A stretch of DNA of 64,000 nucleotides from Ulvibacterium sp965228935 (GCF_965228935.1 NZ_OZ245846.1:1364001-1428000), one strand, 5' to 3'. Counted from the stretch's first letter, positions 27,558 to 37,769 are shown. The notes: generated by a model not told the origin, from the letters alone. Program-made: numbers and translations.

Positions 27558-29999
27558 ATGTTTAGAAACTATCTAAAAATCGCTTTTAGAAACCTTTGGA
27601 ACAATAAGGCATTTTCCATCATAAACATCATAGGTCTCTCCATTGGACTTAGTGCTTCGTTTGTCATTGGGGCCATCGTTTATTATGACCTAACTTTTGA
27701 TAAGTTCCATCCCGATGGTGAACGTATTTACAGAGTGACCACCGATTTTAAGACCCCCGAAGCGGAATTTCATAATAGGGGGGTTGCCGTTCCTTTGGGA
27801 AAGGCTCTAAAGGAAGGGGTAACGGGGATTGAATTGACCAGCACTTTTTTCAGTGCATACGCTCAAAAGGCATATTCAAAAGACAGGGATAAAGTTTTCA
27901 GAAATCCGGGGAACCAGATTTATGCGGATAAGGAATACTTTCAAATCTTTTCTTATGAATGGCTTGCAGGGGCTCCTGAAGCGGCCCTCTCCAACCCCAA
28001 TGAAGTGGTATTGACCGATAGGAGGGCTGGAAAATACTTTCCAGGAATGCGCCCCAATGAGGTCATGGGGAAAACAGTATTGTATAACGATTCCGTTCCT
28101 GTTAAGGTAGTTGGCGTAGTGTCTAATTTTAAAGATCAAAGCGATTTCATTTTTCAAGAATTCCTGTCCTTGAAAACAGCCCATAGCTTTGGCCAGAAAA
28201 ACCTGATCGATAATGATGAATGGAATAGTACCAATTCCGGTTCCCAGGTATTTATAAGACTTGTGGATAACAATGCTTTGGGCAACGTACAACGACATTT
28301 GGATAGGTTATCCAAGGAAAATGAAGACGATGGAATGTACGACAGGGGCGAAACAAGGAGCTTCCATCTACAACCCTTGTCAGATATTCATCTGAATTCC
28401 GACTATATGGTTTTTGATCAAAGCGAGTATAGAGGCAGTAAGACCGTATTGAAAAATTTGATGTTCGTAGCCTTGTTTCTTCTGCTATTGGGGTGTATTA
28501 ATTTCATTAATTTGAATACGGCACAGGCTACAAAGCGCTCTAAGGAAATCGGCATTCGGAAAACACTGGGGAGTTCAAGGAAACGTTTGGTCTTTCAGTT
28601 TTTGGGTGAAACATTTCTGTTGACCGGTGCTGCGGCCATCGTTTCTTTGTTTCTTTCTTCAAGGTTACTGCTATTGTTTAACGATTTTATACCTCCAGGA
28701 CTAAACTTCGGGCTATTCTCAAGTCCGGTAATCGTGGGTTGTATTATTTTGTTGTTAGGGGTCATAACCTTGTTGTCCGGTTTTTATCCCGCCCTGGTCT
28801 TGTCCCATTTTAAACCCGTGTCCGTATTAAAAAACCAGGGATTGCCGGGAACGGGTAAGTCAACTTTGCGAAAATACTTAACCGTTTTTCAATTTGTTAT
28901 TGCCCAGATTTTTATTGTAGCCACTATTTTGGTGGGAAAACAGTTGAATTTTTTAATGAATAAGGACATGGGTTTTAAGACGGAGGCCATTGCCTATATT
29001 GGAACTTGGAATAATCCGGATTTAAACAAGCGTCTAAACTTTGCGGAGGAACTAAAGTCCTTTCCGTTAATATCCCAAGTAAGCCTGGGTTGGAATCCTC
29101 CGGCATCTAGTAATATGCGCACAGCGGATATAGCGTACACGAACAAAGGGAGAGATATCCTTACCAGTGTACAACTGCTTTTCGGAGATTTAAATTATAG
29201 GGAACTTTTCGACATTAAACTATTGGCAGGGCGTGAGCGCCTTAATGATACCATCAAAGAGTATGTCATCAATGAAACCTACTCCAAAATGTTGGGCTTT
29301 GAACATCCTTGGGAGGCTATTGGGGAACCCTTAAGATTGGATGACGAATTGAATCCTATTGTTGGGGTCATGGAAGATTTCGATCAAGGCTCTCTTCGCT
29401 CCGCAATTCGACCAATGGCCTTGGTAGGGGATATATTCAGAAATGATTTTTCCCTATTTGAAATCGTCCATTTTTCCCTGTTGGGGCCTTCGGAAAATTG
29501 GTCGACCGTTATGGCCGAAGTAGAAGAAAAATGGAAAACCGCCTATCCCGAAATGGATTTTGAACTCCGTTTTATGGATGACACCATAAAACAGTTTTAT
29601 GAACAGGAGCGAAGGGCGTCTATGTTATTGAAGTGGTCTACCGGTCTGGCCATTCTGATCAGTTGTTTGGGCCTCTTGGGCCTTGTCATCCACACTACGG
29701 AGCGGCGAACCAAGGAAATAGGAATTCGTAAAGTATTGGGGGCTTCATTGGCGCAGTTGAACCTATTGCTTTGTAGGGAATTTTTGATCTTGGTCGGTAT
29801 AGCCTTCGCCATAGCCGCACCCATAGCTTGGTGGGGCCTGGACTATTGGTTACAAGGTTTTGCCTATAGGACGACCTTAAGTTGGTGGATCTTTTTTCTG
29901 GGCGGAATCACTATGCTCCTTGTTGCGTTGGGAATAATGAGTATTCGGACGCTTGCGGCCGCCAATGCCGACCCCGTAAAAAGTCTTCGGACGGAATAA
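27558..29999 (+). CDS. ABC transporter permease, double MacB/FtsX type (paralog 12)
   Basis: 813 aa. The N-terminus KIAFRNLWNNKAFSI departs slightly from KIAWRN. The first domain opens FDKFHPDGERIYRV and ends LQPLSDIHLNSDYM. Helix 2 is LLLGCINFINLNTAQ. Coupling motifs are K329 (KEIGIRKTLGSS) and K719 (KEIGIRKVLGAS). The linker is HFKPVSVLKN. The second domain has GRERLNDT, and GVMEDFDQGSLRSAI in place of KDFHFxSL. Helix 6 reads ISCLGLLGLVIHT. The tail is ADPVKSLRTE. It sits between two type S spacers, but its protein is not specially close to paralogs 11 or 13. The spacers and 5' ends may therefore have been exchanged separately from the gene bodies. Confidence 0.94.
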   Translation: MFRNYLKIAFRNLWNNKAFSIINIIGLSIGLSASFVIGAIVYYDLTFDKFHPDGERIYRVTTDFKTPEAEFHNRGVAVPLGKALKEGVTGIELTSTFFSAYAQKAYSKDRDKVFRNPGNQIYADKEYFQIFSYEWLAGAPEAALSNPNEVVLTDRRAGKYFPGMRPNEVMGKTVLYNDSVPVKVVGVVSNFKDQSDFIFQEFLSLKTAHSFGQKNLIDNDEWNSTNSGSQVFIRLVDNNALGNVQRHLDRLSKENEDDGMYDRGETRSFHLQPLSDIHLNSDYMVFDQSEYRGSKTVLKNLMFVALFLLLLGCINFINLNTAQATKRSKEIGIRKTLGSSRKRLVFQFLGETFLLTGAAAIVSLFLSSRLLLLFNDFIPPGLNFGLFSSPVIVGCIILLLGVITLLSGFYPALVLSHFKPVSVLKNQGLPGTGKSTLRKYLTVFQFVIAQIFIVATILVGKQLNFLMNKDMGFKTEAIAYIGTWNNPDLNKRLNFAEELKSFPLISQVSLGWNPPASSNMRTADIAYTNKGRDILTSVQLLFGDLNYRELFDIKLLAGRERLNDTIKEYVINETYSKMLGFEHPWEAIGEPLRLDDELNPIVGVMEDFDQGSLRSAIRPMALVGDIFRNDFSLFEIVHFSLLGPSENWSTVMAEVEEKWKTAYPEMDFELRFMDDTIKQFYEQERRASMLLKWSTGLAILISCLGLLGLVIHTTERRTKEIGIRKVLGASLAQLNLLLCREFLILVGIAFAIAAPIAWWGLDYWLQGFAYRTTLSWWIFFLGGITMLLVALGIMSIRTLAAANADPVKSLRTE

Positions 30000-30101
30000 A
30001 CAAGATGTAAGATTAAAGACGTAAGACATAAGACCAGAGGTTTTTCATTTGGTCATAACGCAAAGTACGATTGAAAAACCTAGGAAATAAAAACAAGGAG
30101 T
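30000..30101 (+). repeat. Repeated spacer type S, copy 3
   Basis: 102-nt gap between paralogs 12 and 13. It carries GATGTAAGA, GACGTAAGA and CATAAGA units, then AGAGGTTTTTCATTTGG, AAGTACGATTG, AAACCTAGGAAAT and the AAAAACAAGGAGTATG end block. It is slightly shorter than copies 1 and 2 but shares every block in order. Confidence 0.75.
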
Positions 30102-32531
30102 ATGTTTAGAAACCATCTAAAAATCGCTTGGCGCAACCTTTGGAAAAACAGGTTCTATTCCGCGATAAATGTAGCAGGAATTACGGTCGCTATCACCTGT
30201 TTGCTTTTTGCATTGATCTACTGGAACGATGAGCATAGTTTCGATGATTTTCATACCCATAATCCAAACCTCTATCGAATCACCACAAACTTGGTAGAAC
30301 ACAAGGGGGCCATTGCCCAAACCGTAGGCACAACAGGTCAGGTACAGGGACGGGCATTCAAGGAGGCCGTACCTGAAATCAAAAAGTATGTGCGTGTCAT
30401 GGGAGGTCAAATTAACAGTGAAGTTTCTGCAGGGGAGAAAACCCTTGGCCTTAACACACTTTTTGTTGACACCAATTTTTTTGAGGTCTTTACGTTTCCC
30501 CTGTTGGATGGAGATATGCAAACCGCGTTGGACGAGGTAAACGCCGTGGTACTTTCTGAAAATACGGCCTTGCGACTTTTCAATACTACCGATGTAGTGG
30601 GCAAAGCGCTGCATATGAAATCAAACCCTTCGTATCAGCGATTAAAAAAGCCGTTGGTTATCTCAGCAGTAGCAAAGAATCCTCCTAAGAACTCTTCGAT
30701 TCAATTTGATATTTTACTGCCATTCAGCTTTCTTGAACTTGCTTTTGTGGACACAAATTGGCTGAATGCCTATTTGGGAACCTTTGTGGTTTTGGAACCT
30801 TCATCAGATTTAAAGGCGATAAAAGAAAAATTCAATCAAGTGTTTGCCGTCCACGCCAGGGATCAAGTGGAACAGAACATTGTGCGCTATGGCTTCGATT
30901 CCAAAATCAATTATGGCTTGCAGAATATGCTGGACGTTCACCTGAACCCGCTCTTGAGCGATAATGATTTTAATGGTGAGTCCGGGATTGTTAATACAAG
31001 CAACCCCATATATTCCATTGTTTTTATCGCCATTGCCTTGTTGATCTTGCTCATGGCGGCCATCAATTTTATAAATATTAGCATAGCTTCCGCCATAAAC
31101 AGGGCAAAGGAAATTGGGGTCAGAAAAATAACCGGAGGAAGCAAGACTCAAATTATTTCACAGTTCCTTATGGAATCGGGCCTGCTGTGCAGTATGTCAT
31201 TGCTACTTTCCCTATGGATCCTAAAGATGTTGACCCCGTTTTTTAATACGCTTACGGATAAGCAGTTTGTATTTGCGGAAATGCTAACTTTTCAAGCAGG
31301 GATCTTCCTAATTTTAATTTTTGGATCGGTTATTTTACTTACCGGCCTTTATCCGGCTTTTGTCCTTTCCAAATTACGTCCTTCGGAGGTGCTTTATAAC
31401 AAATTGAAATGGAGCAGTAGGAATTTAGCCGGACGTGGATTGGTTGTTTTTCAATTCTCATTGGGTATATTTTTGCTCATCGCGGCCATTGTATTCCATG
31501 ACCAAATGGATTATATACGGGCCAAGGATTTGGGCTATAATCCCAACCAAATCATTACCACTTCTATTTCAGGGAACAGGGATCATGCCGCTATCGGCAA
31601 GGTGTTGAAACAAGAGTTATCCAAAGAATCGGCAATAGAATCAGTTTCCTACGTCCAAACTTACGGGTCTCATAGTGTAATGGCCAATAATAGGCAGTTA
31701 GAATCCAAATTCCAAAGAGTCGATGAAAACTATTTACCCGATGTTGAGATTCCTATGCTTTTGGGGCGGAATTTCTCTACTGATTTCGCGACCGACCCGA
31801 CAAATTCAGTTATTGTAAACGAGACATTTGTACAGGAGAGCAATTTATCCGATCCATTGGGAAAATCGATAAACTTGATTGAAAATGATGAAGGTCAACA
31901 GAGGAAAACCATAATCGGGGTAGTGAAGGACTTTCATTTTGGTTCGCTCAGGGAACCTATCAAACCAATGGTCATGTCTATGCTGCAAGCCCCATATGGG
32001 AAAATTTTGGTCAAATTTCAACAGTCAAGGCAACAGGAGGCTATTCGGGCATTGGAAAAGGTGTACAAGACCATTATGCCGGATGCCGTGTTTACCTATG
32101 ATTTTTTGAATGATTTGAACGCAAAACAATACAAACGGGAGCAGCAATGGCAAAAATTGGTCAATATAGCCACCGTTCTTTCCCTGATCATCTGTTGCAT
32201 TGGACTGCTGGGCATGGCTCGTTTATCGATAAATCAACGCATCAAGGAAATTGGGATTAGAAAAGTCTTGGGGGCAACGGTTTCGCAAATCGTAGGGCTT
32301 CAAACGACCAATTTCCTGAGATTAATTGGCATTGCCTTTGTAATTGCGGCTCCTATCGCTTGGTGGACGGCCGATTCATGGCTTCAAAATTTTGCCTATC
32401 GTATAGAGTTATCATTTGGGTTGTTGGCACTGGCAGGAGCAGTTTCTATATGTATCGGCACTGCAGCTGTAGGTTTTCAAGCCTTAAAGGCGGCAAATGC
32501 AAATCCGGTTAAAAGTTTAAAAACGGAATGA
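30102..32531 (+). CDS. ABC transporter permease, double MacB/FtsX type (paralog 13)
   Basis: 809 aa. The first domain opens FDDFHTHNPNLYRI and ends MLDVHLNPLLSDND, a variant of DIHL. Helix 2 is LLMAAINFINISIAS. Coupling motifs are K336 (KEIGVRKITGGS) and K715 (KEIGIRKVLGAT). The linker is LRPSEVLYNK. The second domain has GRNFSTDFATDPTN and GVVKDFHFGSLREPI, the full family consensus. Helix 6 reads ICCIGLLGMARLS. The tail is ANPVKSLKTE, with K for R. It is the last gene of segment I: a 206-nt non-coding gap with the first promoter-like module follows. Confidence 0.94.
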   Translation: MFRNHLKIAWRNLWKNRFYSAINVAGITVAITCLLFALIYWNDEHSFDDFHTHNPNLYRITTNLVEHKGAIAQTVGTTGQVQGRAFKEAVPEIKKYVRVMGGQINSEVSAGEKTLGLNTLFVDTNFFEVFTFPLLDGDMQTALDEVNAVVLSENTALRLFNTTDVVGKALHMKSNPSYQRLKKPLVISAVAKNPPKNSSIQFDILLPFSFLELAFVDTNWLNAYLGTFVVLEPSSDLKAIKEKFNQVFAVHARDQVEQNIVRYGFDSKINYGLQNMLDVHLNPLLSDNDFNGESGIVNTSNPIYSIVFIAIALLILLMAAINFINISIASAINRAKEIGVRKITGGSKTQIISQFLMESGLLCSMSLLLSLWILKMLTPFFNTLTDKQFVFAEMLTFQAGIFLILIFGSVILLTGLYPAFVLSKLRPSEVLYNKLKWSSRNLAGRGLVVFQFSLGIFLLIAAIVFHDQMDYIRAKDLGYNPNQIITTSISGNRDHAAIGKVLKQELSKESAIESVSYVQTYGSHSVMANNRQLESKFQRVDENYLPDVEIPMLLGRNFSTDFATDPTNSVIVNETFVQESNLSDPLGKSINLIENDEGQQRKTIIGVVKDFHFGSLREPIKPMVMSMLQAPYGKILVKFQQSRQQEAIRALEKVYKTIMPDAVFTYDFLNDLNAKQYKREQQWQKLVNIATVLSLIICCIGLLGMARLSINQRIKEIGIRKVLGATVSQIVGLQTTNFLRLIGIAFVIAAPIAWWTADSWLQNFAYRIELSFGLLALAGAVSICIGTAAVGFQALKAANANPVKSLKTE

Positions 32532-32573
32532 AGAGGTCTATGATGACATATTTAATTGGAACCAGATTTAAGG

Positions 32574-32668
32574 TGTCCAAATGTTTTACACACTATCCTC
32601 TGTTTTCTCTTCAATAAGGGTATAAAATATTGATTTATAGAGCAATATGATTATGGCATGTAAATAGA
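32574..32668 (+). promoter_or_regulatory. Promoter-like module, copy 1 (activator site plus TGGCAT element)
   Basis: TGTCCAAATGTTTTACA at 32574-32590 matches the right arm of the inverted repeat at 60230-60268 with one change. The matching left arm is not recognisable at the expected place. TGGCAT starts at 32654, with its GG at 32655-32656, 65 bp after the arm. It is followed ten bases later by GA. In the sigma-54 consensus a GG and a GC are spaced this way, so the -24 half fits and the -12 half is imperfect. The next ATG is 83 nt from the GG. No terminator was seen in the rest of the 32532-32737 gap. Confidence 0.55.
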
Positions 32669-32737
32669 TTAATGACTTTCCTAAATAGTGCCATAAAATC
32701 GATATTCGACACATAACTTATACTAAAAATGGCCACC

Positions 32738-35122
32738 ATGTTCAGAAACCACTTGACATTACCATTACGAAATCTTTGGAAAAACAAATTACTTTCTTCC
32801 CTAAACCTTTTGGGCCTAAGTATTGGTATTGGCAGTGTGTTGACCCTAATGTTTTCGGTGTATGCCTACTATACTGCCGATGCCGATATAAGAGACCAAG
32901 AAAACATCTACTACTTCAATACCATAACCCCGGGTGGCGCAAAATACAGGGAAACCCCATACCCTTTATTGGATAAAATTTTGGAGACCTCACCTCAGGT
33001 AATTGCAGGGACACACCTTCACGGTTGGGACAATATGTGGTTGGAACATGGTGACAAAGAACTGCAGGAAGAGACGGATTATGTAGATTCCGAGTTCTTT
33101 GAAGTGTTCTCCCTGCCCTTAAAATATGGTGATGCCAAGACCGCCTTGGAAAGGAAGTATTCCGTTATCCTTACCGACAGGGTCAGTAAAAAGATATTTG
33201 GCGATACCAATCCCGTTGGAAGAACGATTACGGGGGCGGACTCCTTGAATCTTACGGTTACAGGGGTTTTTGAACCTATAAGTCCATATTCTTTTTTTCG
33301 TTTAGGGGTAGTCTTACCTAATGATATACTGAAGGACAATCCTTATTTTCTTTCCAGATTAAATTGGGCAGACAGTTTTTCGCTAAGTTATTTCAAGGTT
33401 CAACCAAATACGGATATAGCACAATTGACGAAACATGTGAATCAATTGGCACGGGAAAATTACGCAGACCCAAGTGTCTTTACCGAGTTAAGGGCCGCAC
33501 CTTATTCCCAAAGCAGGATGGATGCCATACCCGTGGTAAAAATTATCATTAACGGATGTATTGCCGCATCCTTTTTCGTATTGCTCATTGTATTGGTCAA
33601 TCTGCTCAACCTGAATACCTCCACTATGTTTAGGCGTACCAAGGACATTGCGGTACGGAAGATTTTGGGTGGTGGCAAAAAGAGCGTTGTCCTACAGTTT
33701 TGTGTAGAAAATGGTATTCTGGTTTTTGTCTCCATCCTAATTTCGGGAGGACTTTTCCTTGGGGTACTGCTTCCTAAAATGAACGACATTTTTGGAACGG
33801 ATTTTGGTAAGATACAGTTTGATCTGGCGAAGGACTATCCGGTGGTGCTGTATACCATCGCCTTGGGCCTCTTGGTCACTTTGGTCGTTGGTATTCTTCC
33901 TACTCTCCGCTTTATATCCGTACCGGTTGCCATGGGGATTAAGGGAAAGATAGCTGCCGTTAAGGGCAATTTCTTTTTTCGCAATTCTTTTATCATTCTA
34001 CAATTTGCCATAGCCATTCTTTTTATATGTGGTGCGATTATTTTGAACGATCAAATTGGCTTCATGAAAAGTGCCGATGTTGGTTTTGACCGGGAGGACG
34101 TTATTGTGGGTAACATTGCGCTCGACTATAGAAACCCGGAACGGGCAAACTCGGAATTTAGGGCCTTTTTGGATAAACTGGACACAAACCCATATGTAAA
34201 AAGTTTTTCTACAAGCCAGGTTATTCCATCTGATTATTACAATGCCTTCAACCCGTTTCATGACCCCGAAACCAAAAGGGACGTCCGTACCCGATATGCC
34301 TATACCGATGAAGGCTATCTAAAAACGCTGCAAGTGCCGATAGTAATGGGAAGGGACTTTAATGAAGCCATGGATACCGCAGAGGAGAATGTTGCCATTA
34401 TAAACCGTAGTGCCCTGGAAGCCTTTGGGTGGGAATCCATTGAAGGTAAACGGTTGAAGTTTAAAAACAGCAATTTTGAAGGGTATCCAGTAGTTGGGGT
34501 GATGGAGGATTTTCATTACCAGGATTTGCAACATGGCGTTGAACCCCTAGTGCATTATTACAGGCCCCAAAAGGATTTGGGTACCCACCGCTATATTTCG
34601 GTAAGGACGATGCCCGGCCATGGCGATACCGTCCAGGAATTTCTAAAACGGTCATTTGGAACCATAGCTTCTCGAAGAACCTATGAACAAAATTATTTAA
34701 GCGAAAAGGTCAGTAGCCAGTACAATCTGATCGAGGGCATGCTAAAAACGGTCAATGTAGTGGCCTTGTTGACGATTTTTATCTCTTGTCTGGGCATGTT
34801 CGGGCTAATTTCCTTTATGGCAAAAAGGCGGGTCAAGGAAATAGGAATCCGCAAAGTATTGGGCGCGGGTGTATTTAAGATCGTGGTCTTGTTGTCCAAG
34901 GACTATATATTGCTTGTTGGCGTCGCTGCCCTTATTGCCTTTCCCATCGCTTGGTATGTCATGGACACATGGCTGGCCAGTTTTGCGTATAGCATTACCA
35001 TCCAATGGTGGATGTTTGCCTTGGGCGGATTGATCGCTTTTCTGATTACCAGTTTCACATTGGGCATACAGGTGGTAAAATCGGCTACGGCCAACCCCGT
35101 AAAAAGTTTACGAACTGAATAG
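32738..35122 (+). CDS. ABC transporter permease, double MacB/FtsX type, divergent (paralog 14)
   Basis: 794 aa from the ATG at 32738 (MFRNHLTLPLRNL). An in-frame ATG at 32729 adds MAT. It is divergent in several places. The first domain has no FDxFH..IYRV and no DIHL signature. The first coupling motif is K302 (KDIAVRKILGGG), preceded by VNLLNLNTSTMFRR in helix 2. The linker is VPVAMGIKG. The second half is closer to the family: GRDFNEAMDTAEEN, GVMEDFHYQDLQHGV, K700 (KEIGIRKVLGAG) and tail ANPVKSLRTE. It is the first gene after promoter-like module 1. A GH26 enzyme starts 94 nt downstream on the same strand; that gap shows no clear promoter or terminator. Confidence 0.93.
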   Translation: MFRNHLTLPLRNLWKNKLLSSLNLLGLSIGIGSVLTLMFSVYAYYTADADIRDQENIYYFNTITPGGAKYRETPYPLLDKILETSPQVIAGTHLHGWDNMWLEHGDKELQEETDYVDSEFFEVFSLPLKYGDAKTALERKYSVILTDRVSKKIFGDTNPVGRTITGADSLNLTVTGVFEPISPYSFFRLGVVLPNDILKDNPYFLSRLNWADSFSLSYFKVQPNTDIAQLTKHVNQLARENYADPSVFTELRAAPYSQSRMDAIPVVKIIINGCIAASFFVLLIVLVNLLNLNTSTMFRRTKDIAVRKILGGGKKSVVLQFCVENGILVFVSILISGGLFLGVLLPKMNDIFGTDFGKIQFDLAKDYPVVLYTIALGLLVTLVVGILPTLRFISVPVAMGIKGKIAAVKGNFFFRNSFIILQFAIAILFICGAIILNDQIGFMKSADVGFDREDVIVGNIALDYRNPERANSEFRAFLDKLDTNPYVKSFSTSQVIPSDYYNAFNPFHDPETKRDVRTRYAYTDEGYLKTLQVPIVMGRDFNEAMDTAEENVAIINRSALEAFGWESIEGKRLKFKNSNFEGYPVVGVMEDFHYQDLQHGVEPLVHYYRPQKDLGTHRYISVRTMPGHGDTVQEFLKRSFGTIASRRTYEQNYLSEKVSSQYNLIEGMLKTVNVVALLTIFISCLGMFGLISFMAKRRVKEIGIRKVLGAGVFKIVVLLSKDYILLVGVAALIAFPIAWYVMDTWLASFAYSITIQWWMFALGGLIAFLITSFTLGIQVVKSATANPVKSLRTE

Positions 35123-35216
35123 ACTCCTGCATTCATGACGATTATCTTGTAGTTCTAGGTTGAAATCCCGAAATTTGAAGGACAAGCTTGGAACGGAGCT
35201 GGATACTAAAAAGTGA

Positions 35217-36230
35217 ATGAAGATGCGTACGCTATTTATACAAAAAGTGGTTTTCGGAATATCGATTTTATCTGCTTTGATGGCCTTTGGTCAAATGCCA
35301 CCGGTAAATAAAAACGCCACCAAGGAAGCCAAGGCCCTTCTGGAATATATCTATGCCTTGGATGGTAGGATCCTATCCGGACAGCATAGTTATAACCATG
35401 AACCGAAGCGGTACTATGATCGGGCCCAGGAAATCAGTGGAAAATACCCGGCCGTCTGGGGAACGGATTTCTATTGGAGCGGTTCTGAAGATCCGGGGGA
35501 AGGGGTAGTCCAGGAAGCTATACGAAAACACAATGAAGGGGCCATAATTACCCTAATGTGGCATGTAGGCAAACCTACGGATGATGCCCCATTTCCATGG
35601 AAAAAAAGCGTACAGGGCGAAATTTCCGATACCGAGTGGAAAGAGTTAATCACTCCTGGCACGAGCTTGCACAAGAGATGGTTGGCCCAGGTAGATCATA
35701 TAGCCAAGAATCTCAAAAAGCTGCAGGAGGCCAATATTCCGGTATTATGGCGGCCCTATCATGAAATGAACGGGGTTTGGTTTTGGTGGGGCGATAAAAA
35801 AGGCACGGAAGGATTCTCCAAACTCTGGAAACAATTATTTAAGCGTTTGGTAGAATATCATAAGTTGAACAATCTCCTATGGGTGTGGAATGCCAATGGC
35901 CCTAGGGACATCCCTGAAGATGAAGCCTTTGATTATAAGGACTATTATCCTGGACATGAATATGTGGATATTCTGGCCACGGACGTGTACCATTCCGATT
36001 ACGAACAGAAGGATTATAAGCAACTATTGGCCTTGGCAGAGGGGAAGCCTATCGCCTTGGGGGAAGTCGGTACACTTCCCAAGGTCAACGTCCTAAAGGC
36101 CCAACCCCAATGGTCCTGGTTCATGGTCTGGTCCAATTGGTTGGAAACCGCTAATAGTGAAGACCAGGTAAGGGATGTCTATAATTACGAAAAAACCATT
36201 GATAGGGAAAATATTGGGCTACAAGAATAG
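35217..36230 (+). CDS. Secreted glycoside hydrolase family 26 (beta-mannanase-like)
   Basis: 337 aa. A signal peptide covers about residues 1-25 (ending MAFGQ) with no lipobox cysteine. The GH26 (beta/alpha)8 fold is supported by ILSGQHSY near 52-59, TLMWHVG, WRPYHEMNG with the expected acid/base Glu183, LLWVWNANGP, and ALGEVG with the expected nucleophile Glu283. GH26 members are mostly endo-beta-1,4-mannanases; some act on other beta-glycans. Length fits a single catalytic domain without a binding module or sorting tail. It is the only recognisable polysaccharide enzyme here and there is no SusC/SusD pair, so it is not in a typical PUL. It may be read through from paralog 14 or simply be inserted in the array. 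Confidence 0.9.
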   Translation: MKMRTLFIQKVVFGISILSALMAFGQMPPVNKNATKEAKALLEYIYALDGRILSGQHSYNHEPKRYYDRAQEISGKYPAVWGTDFYWSGSEDPGEGVVQEAIRKHNEGAIITLMWHVGKPTDDAPFPWKKSVQGEISDTEWKELITPGTSLHKRWLAQVDHIAKNLKKLQEANIPVLWRPYHEMNGVWFWWGDKKGTEGFSKLWKQLFKRLVEYHKLNNLLWVWNANGPRDIPEDEAFDYKDYYPGHEYVDILATDVYHSDYEQKDYKQLLALAEGKPIALGEVGTLPKVNVLKAQPQWSWFMVWSNWLETANSEDQVRDVYNYEKTIDRENIGLQE

Positions 36231-36483
36231 TCCGGAACCTAACTGGGACACGTATCGGATAGAACTTACCGATTTCCTTTTTACTATCCCTGTGCCAAAC
36301 ATCTATTTTGAAGACCTACTCCGAGGAAAGCGACTTTACCGGTTAAAGGATGAAGTACACCGTTCACGCGACGATACATGGAGAACGGAGATTTCGCCCC
36401 TAATTTAGATATCGAAATAACATAAGCTACAAGTGAAACCCGGCAGGGGTACACTTGAACTAACTACGCAAATACACTTCGAT

Positions 36484-37709
36484 ATGAAACCCCACAACTA
36501 CACTCGCATCGTATTCGCACTGACCTTGGTGCTTGCTTTTTCTTCGATTCATGCACAAATTACCTTAACCCAAAATATTGGGAGAACAACAGGAGAATCT
36601 TCATCGTCCTGTGAGAATGGCATTTCATATGGTAGGGCCTTTGTTCTCCAGGACTTCGGTGTTACCGAAAACGACCAACTTATACTTGATTCGGTCGAAA
36701 TAGCATTTAGGCAATGGTATGGACAGGACACCTTTGGGATGCTCCGTGTTAATGTTTATGAAATTGACGGGAATTTTCCAAATTCCTTTGACCCCACCAA
36801 ATTGATAGGATCCAGTCAGGATGTGGCCCTGACCGGGATGCCCGCACCTTTTACAAAACCAACACCCATACAAACGTTACGGATTAATTTTGACGCCCCC
36901 CTCGTTATTCCATCCGTTATTGAAAACGTGTTTATTGAAGTTACTTCCCTTGCTCCGGAAGGACATTTTCTCTATGCCGCTTTTACCGAGGGGGAAACAG
37001 AACCGGCCTACTTCAAGGATTGCCACACCTCCGAATATATGACGGCAGCTGATCGTCTCGCCAGTGTGCATCCCACATCGCACCGTGAAGTATCTCCCAA
37101 TTATTATTTAAAGGCTTTCGGCACGCTCAACAGCGTCTCCGACTACCGAATCAATTACATTTCGGCCTGCTCCGATTTATCCACAAGTTTTGATCTTACG
37201 GATAGCCGGCAGATTGCTACCGTGACCTGGGATTTTGGCGATCCTGACTCGGAGGCAAAAAATAACTCCACAGACCTTAACCCGAACCATGAATTTTCAT
37301 CGGGAGGTACCTATACCATAACCGCCCGAATCACGACCAAAGCATGGCGCGAGTTACGCCTCACTACAACCCTAAACGTCACGGAGAATATAACGGTATA
37401 TCCTATGGATGATGTGCTTGCCTTTGAAACCACATCCGGCACAGGTACCTCCTACACTTTTGATACCTCCCTTGTTGAATCTACCATCCTTGGTGGACAG
37501 AGCGGTCTGATGGTCTCCTATTTTGATGGGGAAGGCAATCCACTCCACTCCCTAACCGCATGAGCAATCTTGATATAGGCAAGGAAACCATTACGGCCCG
37601 GGTGGCCCGCTCCAAAGATTCCGGTTGCTATAAGGAAACTGCTTTCAATCTCATCGTACAACCTCCGTCTTTGGCCCTTTCCTCCCAAAAACCCGTTGGC
37701 CTACGCTAA
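36484..37709 (+). pseudogene. Frameshifted secreted PKD-domain protein (remnant)
   Basis: The start is the ATG at 36484 (MKPHNYTRIVFALTLV), giving a signal peptide that ends near IHAQ; an upstream in-frame GTG at 36433 lies before it. Residues about 25-215 form a beta-rich secreted domain. A PKD-like repeat follows with VTWDFGDPDSEAK, LNPNHEFSSGGTYTITA. The frame stops at TGA 37561-37563, and the coding sense continues in the -1 frame from 37560 to TAA 37707. That stretch reads KETITARVARSKDSGCY then TAFNLIV, typical of the repeats in large type IX-secreted or gliding-type flavobacterial proteins. No sorting domain follows, so the protein is both frameshifted and truncated. A sequencing error could explain the frameshift but not the missing C-terminus. 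Confidence 0.7.
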
Positions 37710-37769
37710 GGGGAGCAACGGAATTTCGGAATGTTTCAACACTTATAGATGGTACTGAACGTTCTTGGT

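Noticed and set aside
32654..32668. Calling the TGGCAT elements definite sigma-54 promoters
   Set aside because: The -24 half and spacing fit, but all three have GA where the -12 GC should be. They are reported only as promoter-like modules.
36175..36408. 77-aa open frame overlapping the end of the GH26 gene
   Set aside because: It overlaps the well-supported GH26 frame, has no recognisable domain and no sensible leader. The 36231-36483 gap shows nothing else I can support.
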